From Tritrichomonas musculus (taxonomy: Eukaryota; Parabasalia; Tritrichomonadida; Tritrichomonadidae), in NCBI GenBank assembly GCA_039105265.1, contig JAPFFF010000010.1, forward strand, positions 2,728,001 to 2,792,000: DNA of 64,000 bases, given 5' to 3'. The translations under genes and the position numbers were made by a program. Numbering within the stretch: the first letter of the stretch is position 1; each line of letters starts with the position of its first letter. Positions 16,100 through 24,703 of the stretch are shown one piece after another. The notes under the pieces are model-generated. The model worked only from the letters and a program-made list of their open reading frames with translations, was not told where the DNA came from and searched no databases.

Positions 16100-19000
16100 T
16101 TAATATTCAAAATATTTTTCTCTCTTTCCTTCTTTATATGGTGTTGATATTCTTCTTTTGAATTCATTTAAGGTTGATACAGTCATATTTTTATTCATTT
16201 GGAAACATGGTTGACCTTTTGTAAGATCAAATGTTTGTTGATTCCCTTCGTATAAATATTTATATAATTTCATTGGATCATTATCAAATTCATTCTTATA
16301 AGCATATTTAATAGATTGTTCAGTTAATCCTTTCCCACGAGTCATATAATCAATTTCACCTGTAGAATCTTGTAACTTATCAATATACATCTTTTTCATC
16401 AAAAAGTATGATTCAATTGATTCTGGCATTTCTTTGTGACCATTTATTGTTGGAAAATCTGAATGGAATTGACCTAAATATTTACCTATGAGTTCTCGAT
16501 TATATTTTTCTTTATAAGCTTTTTGTAATTTTGGTAAATCATTTATTTCAATATGCATTGAATCAGTATCCTGATAATAAATATGGCAACCAATATCAAA
16601 TGCAAGACACATCACTTCATTCATGATTCTTTTTGACATACTTAATACATGAATACCTAATAATGAAAAATTAAAATGTTTATCAATTGGTCTCAATATT
16701 CTAACAGCATGCATATTATTTTGTAATTCAATATCTTCAACAATTTTGTTATAATTTTTGATCCAATAATTATCTAAAGTATCTTGATCATTAATGTATT
16801 TAAAATCTTTTTCAATAGGTCTTTCAATAGTTTTACCATAACAACTATTCATAATTAATTTATATAAATTTTGTAAAGGATTGTCTTGACTTTTATATTC
16901 TAATCTTTTCTCAAATATTTTTTGAATTTCTTTTTGGATATGATATTCTCTTTTTCCAGGCCAATAATAACCTCTAATTAATTCGAAATCTATTTTTTGA
17001 AATTCAATGAGATCTTCTAAATAAATATTATCGACAATCATTTTGAAAGGTTTATCGAATTTATCATCATTAAGGTTACCATCTTTTGTTTTCTTAACGA
17101 TTAATGGAAATGGATAATGTTTATGAATTCCAGTAACTAAAATTTCTACTATATATGCACCTTGTTTTGATAAAAATTCATAATTTAATTCTGTTTTGGA
17201 TATTACTACTGGTTTTCCTTGAACGGTATATAATCTATGAATTGCTGAAGGATATAAACTAACTGCGTCAAAATCTGCTAATTTTTCAGTGATATGCCAC
17301 TTTTTGTTATAAGCAGTCATACATCTACCACCATAAACAGCATATGAACAAAATTTCCTAACAATTCCACCTACTGAATATAAATCATGACCATAATAAA
17401 CTTTATGATTAAATACATCATTAGCTAAAGAAGAAATTGAAATATATTTGAATGGATCGATTTTGAAATCTTGAATGAAACCTTGTCTAAATTTAACAAA
17501 ACTTTCTCTTAATATTCGAACATCTTGATGACAATAAAATAATGCATATTTCCACATATCAAATTCATTATTACTTAAACGGCATCCCTTAATTTTGTTA
17601 ATATTTGAACGAAATAATTGATAATCTTGTTCAGTCCATGTTTTATCTTCTTCTTTACCTGCTTCATTAATTTGACCTTTATTTGTTCTTAATCTTTCAA
17701 ATGTATAATATTTGTATGGGAAAATTTCTTTTTCACAAGGAATATTAAACATTAATGGTAGATTAGATAGCTTGCAAGAGAAAATTGGATAACTATCTTT
17801 AAATGTTATCTTTTTGTTCTCAAATTTCAAAGTCATATTAAAACATTGATTTCCTTTAATAATTGATGATAATATTTTTATATTTTGATTATTGTTTTGT
17901 AAAATCATTCTAATATCATAAGCCAAATTATGAAAATAACAAATTGAATCAGTAGGTAAATATTTCAATAGATTTATATTACATTTTTCACCTAAGAATT
18001 CTTTCTTAATTTTCCCATCTAATGAATGTAAACAACATAAGAATGGAATATGAATTTTTGAACTTGTATCAGATTCAAAATCACAAAACCAATAAGAAGT
18101 TTCTACTTGTTTGATTATTTTTGTTTTTGGTTCAATTAATTTACAACAATATTCATCTTTATATTCTAATGTAGTATTTGAAATATCTTGATCAATTTCA
18201 TTATAAAATATTGAATGTAATAAATGTTCTTGTGAATAATTAATTGGAATGAAATAATTTTTCTTAAATAATTCTCTAATCAAGTTTGAAGAAGTTATAA
18301 ATGATCTACCTTTTGTCCAATGATCTGTAATCCAATCTTTATTATATTTGTCTTCATCTAACTTTTCAATATTTTTGATATAATAATATGTAAATGGAGT
18401 CTTTTCTTCGATGAAATAATGTTTTTGATATACATTGAATTTATGAGTTCGTTCTGGTTCAGCTTTTTGTATACCCATATATGTTTTTCTTTTACCTTTA
18501 TCCATTGAACGTACAGATTGTTTTTGAGCAACAGAATTATCATCAATATAAGTTAAATTAAGATGAATATTAAATTCTTCACATAAATGATTAATACTAC
18601 TTTGTGATAAATATCTATTTTGAATCCTTAATCTAATTTGATTTAATAATGATTCTGAATAATTTCCAGTTTGTTGTAAAGCATAAATGAAACAACAATC
18701 ATTTAATTCTTCTTTTATTTTCTTTGTCTTTTCATTAATTAAACTATCAAATATTTGTAATCGAACGAGGTAATCAATTAATACTTTTGGACAACCAGGT
18801 TTTAATAAATATTTAAAGAATCCTCCATCGACTGTATTTTTATGTTTTGGATGTTTTAATATACTAAATTTGATTTGAGAAAATAATGAAAATTCAGGTA
18901 ATCTTTGACCTTCTAAATCATATTCCCAACCTGGATTCTTTTCAATTTGATAAATGAAATTCTCTTCTGTTAAATTCTTTAATAATTCTTCATAAGTTTT

Positions 19001-19762
19001 TCCATTTAAAGGTACAGAATGCCATTGACCTCCAACTGAATAAGATAATTTATATTTTTCTGTTGCAGCTAATTCACCTATTTCATTTTCAAATTTCTTT
19101 CGTAAGAATGGAAATAATTTCTTTCGACCATAATCATTTAATTGTTCAAAATTAATTCTCCAATCAGTTGGTGAATCATTTAACATTTTTATATAACCAT
19201 CAACAATTCTATCTTGATCATTTTCATTATTAATTTTCATGAATTGAATAAATGAATCATCTTTTGAATGAGGTCTAATTGAATTCTGAATATTTAAGAA
19301 ATAAGGATCAGTTGTTCTTTTTGGTTCATATTCTTTCGGCTCAGGAGGTGGAACTAATTTTCTCAAAGGTACATTTTGCTCACTAACGGGCATTAATTTT
19401 CTCAAAGGTACATTTGGTGGTGCATTTGCAATTATTTCTTTCAATGATGATTTCTCTGGCTCAATTGGTGTCGATGGTGGGGGTTCAGTAAATTCTTTTT
19501 CTGGTTTTGGTTCTGGGGGTTGATTTAAATATTGAGGGAGATTTGAATGAGTTAAACCTTTAACGAACCAAAATATTGAATCCCCATTCAATTTTCCATC
19601 GTAACCATTTTCTTTCACTTTTTGTATAATATACTCATTTAATATTTCTTTACTCCGATCCCCATTCTTTTTAGAGAATTCTTTAAACGTTTCTTTACCA
19701 TTCGTTAAGAGATTATAAATCTCCATTAATCTGTTAGGATTCGCTCTAATAGTTGTTGTCAT
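16100..19762 (-). CDS. Protein-primed family B DNA polymerase
   Basis: 1220 aa. Exonuclease motifs: FCDFESDTSS near residue 559 and YFHNLAYDIR further on. Polymerase motifs: DAVSLYPS near 829 (A), KLIMNSCYG near 970 (B) and YYQDTDSMH near 1061 (C). All catalytic acids are present, so the enzyme looks intact. The N-terminal 500 residues include a Pro-rich linker with repeated VPLRKLMP/VPLRKLVP units and a conserved CCFIYALQQTG segment. It copies the linear element from a protein primer. An AACGGTTTTGACAGACC box lies upstream of the ATG. Confidence 0.95.
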   Translation of the reverse strand: MTTTIRANPNRLMEIYNLLTNGKETFKEFSKKNGDRSKEILNEYIIQKVKENGYDGKLNGDSIFWFVKGLTHSNLPQYLNQPPEPKPEKEFTEPPPSTPIEPEKSSLKEIIANAPPNVPLRKLMPVSEQNVPLRKLVPPPEPKEYEPKRTTDPYFLNIQNSIRPHSKDDSFIQFMKINNENDQDRIVDGYIKMLNDSPTDWRINFEQLNDYGRKKLFPFLRKKFENEIGELAATEKYKLSYSVGGQWHSVPLNGKTYEELLKNLTEENFIYQIEKNPGWEYDLEGQRLPEFSLFSQIKFSILKHPKHKNTVDGGFFKYLLKPGCPKVLIDYLVRLQIFDSLINEKTKKIKEELNDCCFIYALQQTGNYSESLLNQIRLRIQNRYLSQSSINHLCEEFNIHLNLTYIDDNSVAQKQSVRSMDKGKRKTYMGIQKAEPERTHKFNVYQKHYFIEEKTPFTYYYIKNIEKLDEDKYNKDWITDHWTKGRSFITSSNLIRELFKKNYFIPINYSQEHLLHSIFYNEIDQDISNTTLEYKDEYCCKLIEPKTKIIKQVETSYWFCDFESDTSSKIHIPFLCCLHSLDGKIKKEFLGEKCNINLLKYLPTDSICYFHNLAYDIRMILQNNNQNIKILSSIIKGNQCFNMTLKFENKKITFKDSYPIFSCKLSNLPLMFNIPCEKEIFPYKYYTFERLRTNKGQINEAGKEEDKTWTEQDYQLFRSNINKIKGCRLSNNEFDMWKYALFYCHQDVRILRESFVKFRQGFIQDFKIDPFKYISISSLANDVFNHKVYYGHDLYSVGGIVRKFCSYAVYGGRCMTAYNKKWHITEKLADFDAVSLYPSAIHRLYTVQGKPVVISKTELNYEFLSKQGAYIVEILVTGIHKHYPFPLIVKKTKDGNLNDDKFDKPFKMIVDNIYLEDLIEFQKIDFELIRGYYWPGKREYHIQKEIQKIFEKRLEYKSQDNPLQNLYKLIMNSCYGKTIERPIEKDFKYINDQDTLDNYWIKNYNKIVEDIELQNNMHAVRILRPIDKHFNFSLLGIHVLSMSKRIMNEVMCLAFDIGCHIYYQDTDSMHIEINDLPKLQKAYKEKYNRELIGKYLGQFHSDFPTINGHKEMPESIESYFLMKKMYIDKLQDSTGEIDYMTRGKGLTEQSIKYAYKNEFDNDPMKLYKYLYEGNQQTFDLTKGQPCFQMNKNMTVSTLNEFKRRISTPYKEGKREKYFEY

Positions 19763-19810
19763 GTTAACTTTCTTTTACAATAAAAATAATGGTCTGTCAA
19801 AACCGTTAAT
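19763..19810 (-). promoter_or_regulatory. Promoter of DNA polymerase B
   Basis: On the minus strand AACGGTTTTGACAGACC (box at 19795-19807) is followed by ATTATTTTTATTG and the ATG at 19762. It contains TAACGG, which fits the general Myb site YAAC(G/T)G. Confidence 0.6.
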
Positions 19811-19824
19811 TAAAAAGAAAATGT

Positions 19825-20085
19825 TTATTGAGGTCGAGTTAATTGAAGAACGAAAACGTCTTTTATTAATTGTTCGATTTGAACACCACGTTCAGCAACT
19901 TTTCGATCAATTCTTTGGACAGAACTTTCTAAACGTTCCAATCTTGAAGTTAATTCATCAAGTTGAGAATTTATTTTTTGCATGAGAACTTTCGTTATAT
20001 TCAAATCATTTCGAACATTCGATAGAAAATCTCTTGTTTGATCATCAATCTTTTTCTTCTCTTCGAAAAAGTCAGGTTCACTCAT
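19825..20085 (-). CDS. Small coiled-coil protein, 86 aa
   Basis: ATG at 20085, directly after an ATTATTTTTAA tract and a promoter box. Almost the whole protein is a heptad coiled coil (INSQLDELTSRLERLESSV). No other motif. It lies just upstream of the polymerase on the same strand but has its own promoter box. Role unknown; possibly an oligomeric regulatory or accessory factor. Confidence 0.6.
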   Translation of the reverse strand: MSEPDFFEEKKKIDDQTRDFLSNVRNDLNITKVLMQKINSQLDELTSRLERLESSVQRIDRKVAERGVQIEQLIKDVFVLQLTRPQ

Positions 20086-20115
20086 TTAAAAATAATGAAG
20101 TGTCAAAACCGTTTT
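20086..20115 (-). promoter_or_regulatory. Promoter box with TCA initiator
   Basis: Minus strand: AACGGTTTTGACACTTCATT, then ATTTTTAA and ATG. This is the clearest example of the box plus a TCATT initiator, with the ATG about 12 bases after the TCA. Confidence 0.65.
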
Positions 20116-20121
20116 TATATC

Positions 20122-20829
20122 TCATTCCTGATAATGACTAATATATTCATCTATTAACCTCTTTAATTTATCTAAACATGTTTTTGAAGCAGTAATGATA
20201 GAACTATAAATTGAAACATCATTTGTACCAAAATTCTTACGAATAATATCTTTTATATCTCTATTTGGTGTCATAGCTATTGGCATATTATCTTTGAAAT
20301 ACCATTGATTTTTTTCTTTTGGTTTGATATCACGATAATAATCTTTATGACGTTTGACTAAATGTAATTTAACTTTTTCTGGATTATCTTTTAATTCTTC
20401 TAACCAAATTAAGAATTTATAATCATATTCTCTATTTTTAGGTACTAATCTTGGTTTTTGTTCTTGTCTTTGTTTTTCAAAATACTCATCTAATAATTTT
20501 AGAACAAAGAATGAATAAGTAGGTGAAGCCCAAATTGCTATATGATTTACTAATAATTTATGAATATAAATTCCTTTCAAATTATTCGGTAAATTTGGTC
20601 GATTTTCTAATAACTTTTGGTCGGGCGGAATTCCGACTGACTCAGAAATAAATTGAAATAACTCCTTTGTTTGTTTATTTTCATTCCAATGCTTAATTTT
20701 CTTTGTTGATTGACAAGCACTAATTATACTATTTGCTTGAAACATATTATCTTTCTTTGAACGTATAATCCGCAAATGTTCATTATATTGTAACCATTCA
20801 TAATTTTCATTTATTGGCTCTACTATCAT
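20122..20829 (-). CDS. KilA-N domain protein
   Basis: 235 aa, ATG at 20829. The N-terminal half matches the KilA-N DNA-binding domain of large DNA viruses and phages. The signature is GIYIHKLLVNHIAIWASPTY followed by FFVLKLLDEYF, near residues 85-120. A linker (QRQEQKPRLVPKNREYD) precedes a separate basic C-terminal domain. Likely a sequence-specific DNA-binding regulator of the element. Unlike its neighbours it lacks the GGTTTTGACA box and has only an A/T-rich leader. Confidence 0.8.
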   Translation of the reverse strand: MIVEPINENYEWLQYNEHLRIIRSKKDNMFQANSIISACQSTKKIKHWNENKQTKELFQFISESVGIPPDQKLLENRPNLPNNLKGIYIHKLLVNHIAIWASPTYSFFVLKLLDEYFEKQRQEQKPRLVPKNREYDYKFLIWLEELKDNPEKVKLHLVKRHKDYYRDIKPKEKNQWYFKDNMPIAMTPNRDIKDIIRKNFGTNDVSIYSSIITASKTCLDKLKRLIDEYISHYQE

Positions 20830-20880
20830 TTTTGTTTTTGTAAGAGGATAAAAAAAAAATAAAAAGATAAATTAAATTTA

Positions 20881-21258
20881 TTAATCTTCATCATCCATTA
20901 GAAATTTTTGAAAAGAACTTATTTCAGCTATTAAAGCTCTTTTTTGAACTTTGTATTGATCAAAACTATCTTGATATTCTTTCCATGCTGATTTCTCTTC
21001 TGTCTCAAGTTCAGTTTTTATTTTTTCATGATCTTCAATAATTGAATCAATTTGTATATCTTCGAAATCTCTTTTGAGTTTATATAAGTTGTGTAAATCT
21101 TCACCATTATACCGTTGACAAAAAGAAATATCTTTCTCTTTTACTTTTGCTTCAGCCAAACGATTCATAGCATCATAGAATTCACTCATTGATTTTTTGA
21201 GTTTATCTTTCTTGTCCTCTATTAAATTTTGAAATACTACTTGAGGAACTCTCTTCAT
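20881..21258 (-). CDS. Coiled-coil protein, 125 aa
   Basis: The frame is open to an ATG at 21288, but that start would put the promoter box inside the gene. The ATG at 21258 (MKRVPQVVFQN) sits at the normal distance from the box and is chosen. The protein is highly charged and mainly helical (KDKLKKSMSEFYDAMNRLAE; ELETEEKSAWKEYQDSFDQY). Function unknown. It is one of a set of small helical proteins in the replication block. Confidence 0.6.
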   Translation of the reverse strand: MKRVPQVVFQNLIEDKKDKLKKSMSEFYDAMNRLAEAKVKEKDISFCQRYNGEDLHNLYKLKRDFEDIQIDSIIEDHEKIKTELETEEKSAWKEYQDSFDQYKVQKRALIAEISSFQKFLMDDED

Positions 21259-21296
21259 AAAAAGTGAAGTGTCAAAACCGTTATTCATTTTTTTAA
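21259..21296. promoter_or_regulatory. Divergent promoter
   Basis: One box serves both sides. Leftward it reads AACGGTTTTGACACTTCACT before the ATG at 21258. Rightward it reads AACCGTTATTCATTTTTTTA before the ATG at 21297. Both sides have a TCA initiator. Confidence 0.65.
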
Positions 21297-21584
21297 ATGT
21301 TGCCTACTCATAGTTTGAATCTACTCAAAGAAAATTTGAATAGTTCAATTGATGAATTAATTAGACAAATACATAGTGTTGAAGAATTTGAAATAGAGAT
21401 TCTGTCATTAAAGAATGATCCTGATTATGAAAGTTTCCTAGAGGAATTAGAGAAAGAGAAACAAAAATATGAATCCAAAAAAGCTGAAGTAATTCAAAAC
21501 ACTCAAACCTTAATCAACTTCATCGAACAAAAAAAATCAACCACACCGAAAAAAATAAAATTATCAGTCATATTGAAAGAGTAA
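21297..21584 (+). CDS. Coiled-coil protein, 95 aa
   Basis: ATG at 21297, eight bases past a TTCATTTTT initiator. Highly helical and acidic (NSSIDELIRQIHSVEEFEIE; FLEELEKEKQKYESKKAEV), with a basic end (TTPKKIKLSVILKE). Divergent from the 125 aa coiled-coil gene with a shared promoter. Family not recognised. Confidence 0.6.
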   Translation: MLPTHSLNLLKENLNSSIDELIRQIHSVEEFEIEILSLKNDPDYESFLEELEKEKQKYESKKAEVIQNTQTLINFIEQKKSTTPKKIKLSVILKE

Positions 21585-21605
21585 AAAATTATTTTTTTTA
21601 TTTAT

Positions 21606-21977
21606 TTAACCTTTGTTAATGAATTTATTAAGTTCGATCAATTTTGGTTCTAATTCATTTTTGTCAGTCATGTGAACGAAAATATCCAAAACTTCACGCA
21701 TTTTGAGAATGAGAGCTTTGCGATAATTTCGAACTTTCTTTTCGAATTTGAGATGATATTCAAGAGTTTCTTGAAGACATGAACTCATTGCTTGATAATC
21801 TTCCACTGTCCTATCCAAGCTGTGAATTTCCAGTTTTAAATGAGCATTATGGCGTTTTGCGTCATCTATGTAATCAGTTATGGACTCTTTTGGATCGTCT
21901 TCTTCCTCTTCTTTTTCCATTTCTTTCACAGTCTCATCAATATCTTCTTTTGAATAGTCACCGTACCAAGACTTCAT
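21606..21977 (-). CDS. Coiled-coil protein, 123 aa
   Basis: The frame begins at an ATG at 22019, but the promoter box (AACGGTTATGTCAGACC, 21993-22005) then lies inside it. The ATG at 21977 (MKSWYGDYSKED) is the likely start. Acidic N terminus (ETVKEMEKEEEEDDPKESI) followed by a long helical region with heptads. Function unknown. Confidence 0.55.
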   Translation of the reverse strand: MKSWYGDYSKEDIDETVKEMEKEEEEDDPKESITDYIDDAKRHNAHLKLEIHSLDRTVEDYQAMSSCLQETLEYHLKFEKKVRNYRKALILKMREVLDIFVHMTDKNELEPKLIELNKFINKG

Positions 21978-22028
21978 TAATAAAAAATGGTCTGACATAA
22001 CCGTTTTAACCGCTTTCATTTTTATTAA
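21978..22028. promoter_or_regulatory. Divergent promoter
   Basis: Leftward box AACGGTTATGTCAGACCATT before the ATG at 21977. Rightward AACCGCTTTCATTTTTATTA before the ATG at 22029. The rightward half closely matches the promoter of the gene starting at 23651. Confidence 0.6.
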
Positions 22029-23066
22029 ATGTTCGTTATCTTTTTGATACTCATTAATCGCCCATCAATTGAAGGAATACCTGATGATGCTGAATGGATT
22101 TCTTGTTTTGATTGGGAAATTGTTAATGGAGAATGGAAATCAGTTATACCAAATGATGACTTATCATGTTGGACAAATTATGCAACAACAAACAATTTAA
22201 CACTTAAACAATCATTTACTGCCAGGAAATTTTGGATCATTGGAAAAATTTCTACCCGTCATGATGAGGCCGAACTATTTTGGAATTCTCAAAAATATCT
22301 CATCAATGAATATTCCAACGTTGAACAAGATTGGATAATTGTTTTTGAATCAAATGAATTTCCCCTAATGCTAACAAATATTATTATTAATGTTCAACAA
22401 CATAGAAGCACCCTATTTCGAGGTATTGCATATTTAAGAAATAAATCATTTCCATCAATTGAAGGAATACCTGATAATGCTGAATATATTCCATGTAATG
22501 ACTGGGAAATTGTAAGTGGAAATTGGTTAGATAAAGATGATGATCCATCAAATGTGAACAATCCATATCATAGATGTTTTGTTTCTGGTTCTTCAGAAGG
22601 AGTCAAAAAGATAACATTTTATGGTTCTAAATTTTGGATAATTGTTATGAATTCAAATTCTTTTTACCAAGGTGATCTTTTATGGAATTCAGAACATTAT
22701 CTCTTTCCTGAAAAAATGTTACCAAATAATAAACCTTTTTTGATTGCTTATGAATCACCAACATTCTCACCAATTGATACAACATTATTAATTACTATTC
22801 AACGTAATGAAATCGGATTACGTGGGTTATTCTATCTCAAAGATCCTCCAATTCAAACACCATCACGTTCACCATCTCTTTCACCATCACGTTCACCATC
22901 ACGTTCACCATCTCTTTCACCCATCCGCCCATCAATTTCACCATCACGTTCACCAACGTTCGCCCATCTCTTTCACCAACATTCCGCCCATCATTTTCAC
23001 CATCACGTTCACCATCTTTATCTCCATCATTTACCATCTTTATCTCCAACATTTAGTCCCATTTAG
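22029..23066 (+). CDS. Surface protein with two repeated domains and Ser/Pro/Arg stalk (frame broken)
   Basis: 345 aa in this frame. A short hydrophobic leader (MFVIFLILI) may be a signal sequence. Two copies of a domain of about 130 aa follow, each beginning SIEGIPD(D/N)AE and containing DWEIV.G.W and KFWII. A stalk of SPSRSPS/SLSP repeats follows. The stalk then shows scrambled His-rich sequence, as expected when the repeats are read out of frame, and a stop at 23066. The transmembrane end is in another frame (next entry). The likely original form is a type I membrane protein with a stalk, displayed on the host or particle surface. Confidence 0.55.
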   Translation: MFVIFLILINRPSIEGIPDDAEWISCFDWEIVNGEWKSVIPNDDLSCWTNYATTNNLTLKQSFTARKFWIIGKISTRHDEAELFWNSQKYLINEYSNVEQDWIIVFESNEFPLMLTNIIINVQQHRSTLFRGIAYLRNKSFPSIEGIPDNAEYIPCNDWEIVSGNWLDKDDDPSNVNNPYHRCFVSGSSEGVKKITFYGSKFWIIVMNSNSFYQGDLLWNSEHYLFPEKMLPNNKPFLIAYESPTFSPIDTTLLITIQRNEIGLRGLFYLKDPPIQTPSRSPSLSPSRSPSRSPSLSPIRPSISPSRSPTFAHLFHQHSAHHFHHHVHHLYLHHLPSLSPTFSPI

Positions 23067-23125
23067 TCATCTTTATCTCCAACATTTCGCCCATCTTTTT
23101 CCAACACCATCACGTTCGCCATCTT
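22855..23125. repeat. Ser/Pro/Arg stalk coding repeats
   Basis: Imperfect repeats of CCATCACGTTCA and CCATCTCTTTCA type. The reading frame changes several times inside the tract, so indels have accumulated here. Confidence 0.75.
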
Positions 23126-23355
23126 TTCAATTCACTATATCAGATCAATTCTCTGAATCCTATTTTTTCAATTTCTCATATCAATTCTCTCCATCAGATA
23201 TTGAACAAAAAAATGTATCAAAAATAATAGGTTTATCTGTATCTATTCCATTACTAATTCTCATGATTCTTGCTCTTGGAATTATCTTTTACAAAAATCA
23301 AACCAAATTTCAAACTGAAAATTTTCATTCAGACTCTGACTCAGTTGGACTTTAA
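23067..23355 (+). pseudogene. Out-of-frame transmembrane end of the surface protein
   Basis: In the frame one base on, stalk repeats (PSRSPS) resume near 23,110. They lead to a hydrophobic span (IIGLSVSIPLLILMILALGI) and a short cytoplasmic tail ending SDSDSVGL at the TAA at 23353-23355. A nonsense codon and at least one frameshift separate this end from the ectodomain. Confidence 0.5.
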
Positions 23356-23390
23356 AAAATTAAATAAACAAATTTAATCTTTTTTATTTA

Positions 23391-23651
23391 TTAAGGAGTA
23401 GTTAAAATTTTCTCTCTTGAATTGTAGATTTGAATCTTATTAAAGAAATCATGTTCAATCATTGTTGTGAAAACAAATGGTGTGTTATGAACTTCTTTCT
23501 TAAATCGATCAAGATTGTTATTTTCAAGATCATTGATCATAACATTTAATTTGAACATGAAAAATAACTTTAAATGTCGGAAATCAGACACGATATCATT
23601 TTTGAACAATTTTCTAAATTCTAATTCAAGGTCTTGTTCAGTAACAGTCAT
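23391..23651 (-). CDS. Small helical protein, 86 aa
   Basis: ATG at 23651 just after TTTCATTTTTATTT. Contains FRHLKLFFMFKLNVMINDLE and Phe-rich helices; no membrane signature. Convergent with the surface-protein gene, with a 35-base gap. Family not recognised. Confidence 0.55.
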   Translation of the reverse strand: MTVTEQDLELEFRKLFKNDIVSDFRHLKLFFMFKLNVMINDLENNNLDRFKKEVHNTPFVFTTMIEHDFFNKIQIYNSREKILTTP

Positions 23652-23686
23652 AAATAAAAATGAAAGCGGTTAAAAAACGGTTATGT
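23652..23686 (-). promoter_or_regulatory. Promoter (AACCG plus TCATTTTT type)
   Basis: Minus strand: AACCGTTTTTTAACCGCTTT, then CATTTTTATTT and ATG. It has two AACCG copies and a TCATT initiator. Confidence 0.55.
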
Positions 23687-23950
23687 TTATTTATTCTTTA
23701 ACGTTTCTTCCAATTTTCGGAAATTCTCTCTGTTGGAAGTTGCTAAAATCCCAACTGTTATTAGTAAAGAATGTAATTGTTCTTGTCTCTCTGGACGAGA
23801 ATCATTTTTTAAATCAATTTCTTGATCAAAGAATTCTTCAGTCATTTTGATCATTTGATCACAAGTTTTTTCAATTTCACCTCTAGTGAATTTTAATAAA
23901 TTTATTAATTCTTTTTGTTTTTCACTAGGTAAACTTTGTTGGCCCTGCAT
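23687..23950 (-). CDS. Small helical protein, 87 aa
   Basis: ATG at 23950 after AAAAAGTTCATTTTTTTAA. Charged and helical (ELINLLKFTRGEIEKTCDQM; FFDQEIDLKND). No family recognised. Its upstream region carries the 11 bp GACGTC repeats. Confidence 0.55.
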   Translation of the reverse strand: MQGQQSLPSEKQKELINLLKFTRGEIEKTCDQMIKMTEEFFDQEIDLKNDSRPERQEQLHSLLITVGILATSNRENFRKLEETLKNK

Positions 23951-24052
23951 TTAAAAAAATGAACTTTTTGAGAATAAAAATTTTTATATAAAATTTTAGC
24001 TGGACATTTATGAAAAATTTTTTATTAAACTTTTTGTGAGTGAAAATTTTGA

Positions 24053-24107
24053 TTGACGTCGCGTCGACGCTGCGTTGACGTCACGTTGACGTCGTGTTGA
24101 TGTGGAT
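24053..24107. repeat. 11 bp tandem repeats with GACGTC palindromes
   Basis: Five units of 11 bp start at 24053, 24064, 24075, 24086 and 24097, with consensus TTGACGTCRCG. Three units carry the perfect palindrome GACGTC. The GC-rich block stands in very AT-rich DNA upstream of the 87 aa gene and overlaps the last codons of the next gene. Confidence 0.8.
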
Positions 24108-24653
24108 AATTTTTTCTTTTTTCAATTTATAACAAATTTTATTTTTTCCAAGAATCGTTCTCTGTTTTGATTTAAAATATTTTTTAACATTATTCAATTT
24201 TCCAAATCCATTTTTTGAATGATGAGTATGAAAATATGAATTATAGAGGAAAGTAATTTCATCAGATTTGTATTCATAATTTTTATCAAGGGTTTGAATG
24301 AAATCCTTGAAATGATTTCTTGGGTCAATTTTATCATGGTAACTTTTTCCAAATTCATCTTGTGGGTTTGGAGGTCTTGGATTTCCGTGACGGTTTGGAT
24401 TTGCTGGATGTTCTTCTAATTGTTTTTCTACTATTTGATTGATTCCTGCATAAAATTCTTCTTCGTTTGGAGACGTTGATGTATTTATTGGTTGAGGTTC
24501 ATTAAAATCACGGTCTATTTCCCATTCATCAATTTCATTATTGACAACAAAGTTTTGAAAACTATTATTTAAATTTTGCATGTTTGGTGATAATTGATAT
24601 TGAGGTGAACCCCCAGTTGAATAGTGTAGAGGTAATTCGTTATCACTTGACAT
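24081..24653 (-). CDS. Unknown protein, 190 aa
   Basis: ATG at 24653. A polar, disordered N-terminal half with Asn/Ser/Pro-rich sequence is followed by a folded part (about 110-175; HFKDFIQTLDKNYEYKSDE, FLYNSYFHTHHSKNGFG) and a Lys-rich end. The final residues INTTST are encoded by the GACGTC repeats. It is divergent from the helicase gene with a shared 50 bp promoter, so it may work in replication. Family not recognised. Confidence 0.55.
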   Translation of the reverse strand: MSSDNELPLHYSTGGSPQYQLSPNMQNLNNSFQNFVVNNEIDEWEIDRDFNEPQPINTSTSPNEEEFYAGINQIVEKQLEEHPANPNRHGNPRPPNPQDEFGKSYHDKIDPRNHFKDFIQTLDKNYEYKSDEITFLYNSYFHTHHSKNGFGKLNNVKKYFKSKQRTILGKNKICYKLKKEKIIHINTTST

Positions 24654-24703
24654 TAATTAAAAAATGAAAAACGGTTTTGACAGTCACTTTTATTTTTGTA
24701 TCG
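24654..24703. promoter_or_regulatory. Divergent promoter of the helicase and the 190 aa gene
   Basis: Rightward: AACGGTTTTGACAGTCACTT, then TTATTTTTG and ATG at 24704. Leftward: AACCGTTTTTCATTTTTTAA before the ATG at 24653. AAAACGGTTTT is almost self-complementary, which suits two-way use. Confidence 0.65.

Noticed and set aside
15885-16100. 71 aa minus-strand frame with ATG overlapping the polymerase stop
   Set aside because: The plus strand of the same bases has a promoter box and a membrane protein with convincing composition; the minus-strand peptide looks like its shadow.
21259-21288. Upstream ATG at 21288 for the 125 aa gene
   Set aside because: It would place the shared promoter box and initiator inside the coding region; the ATG at 21258 has the standard spacing.
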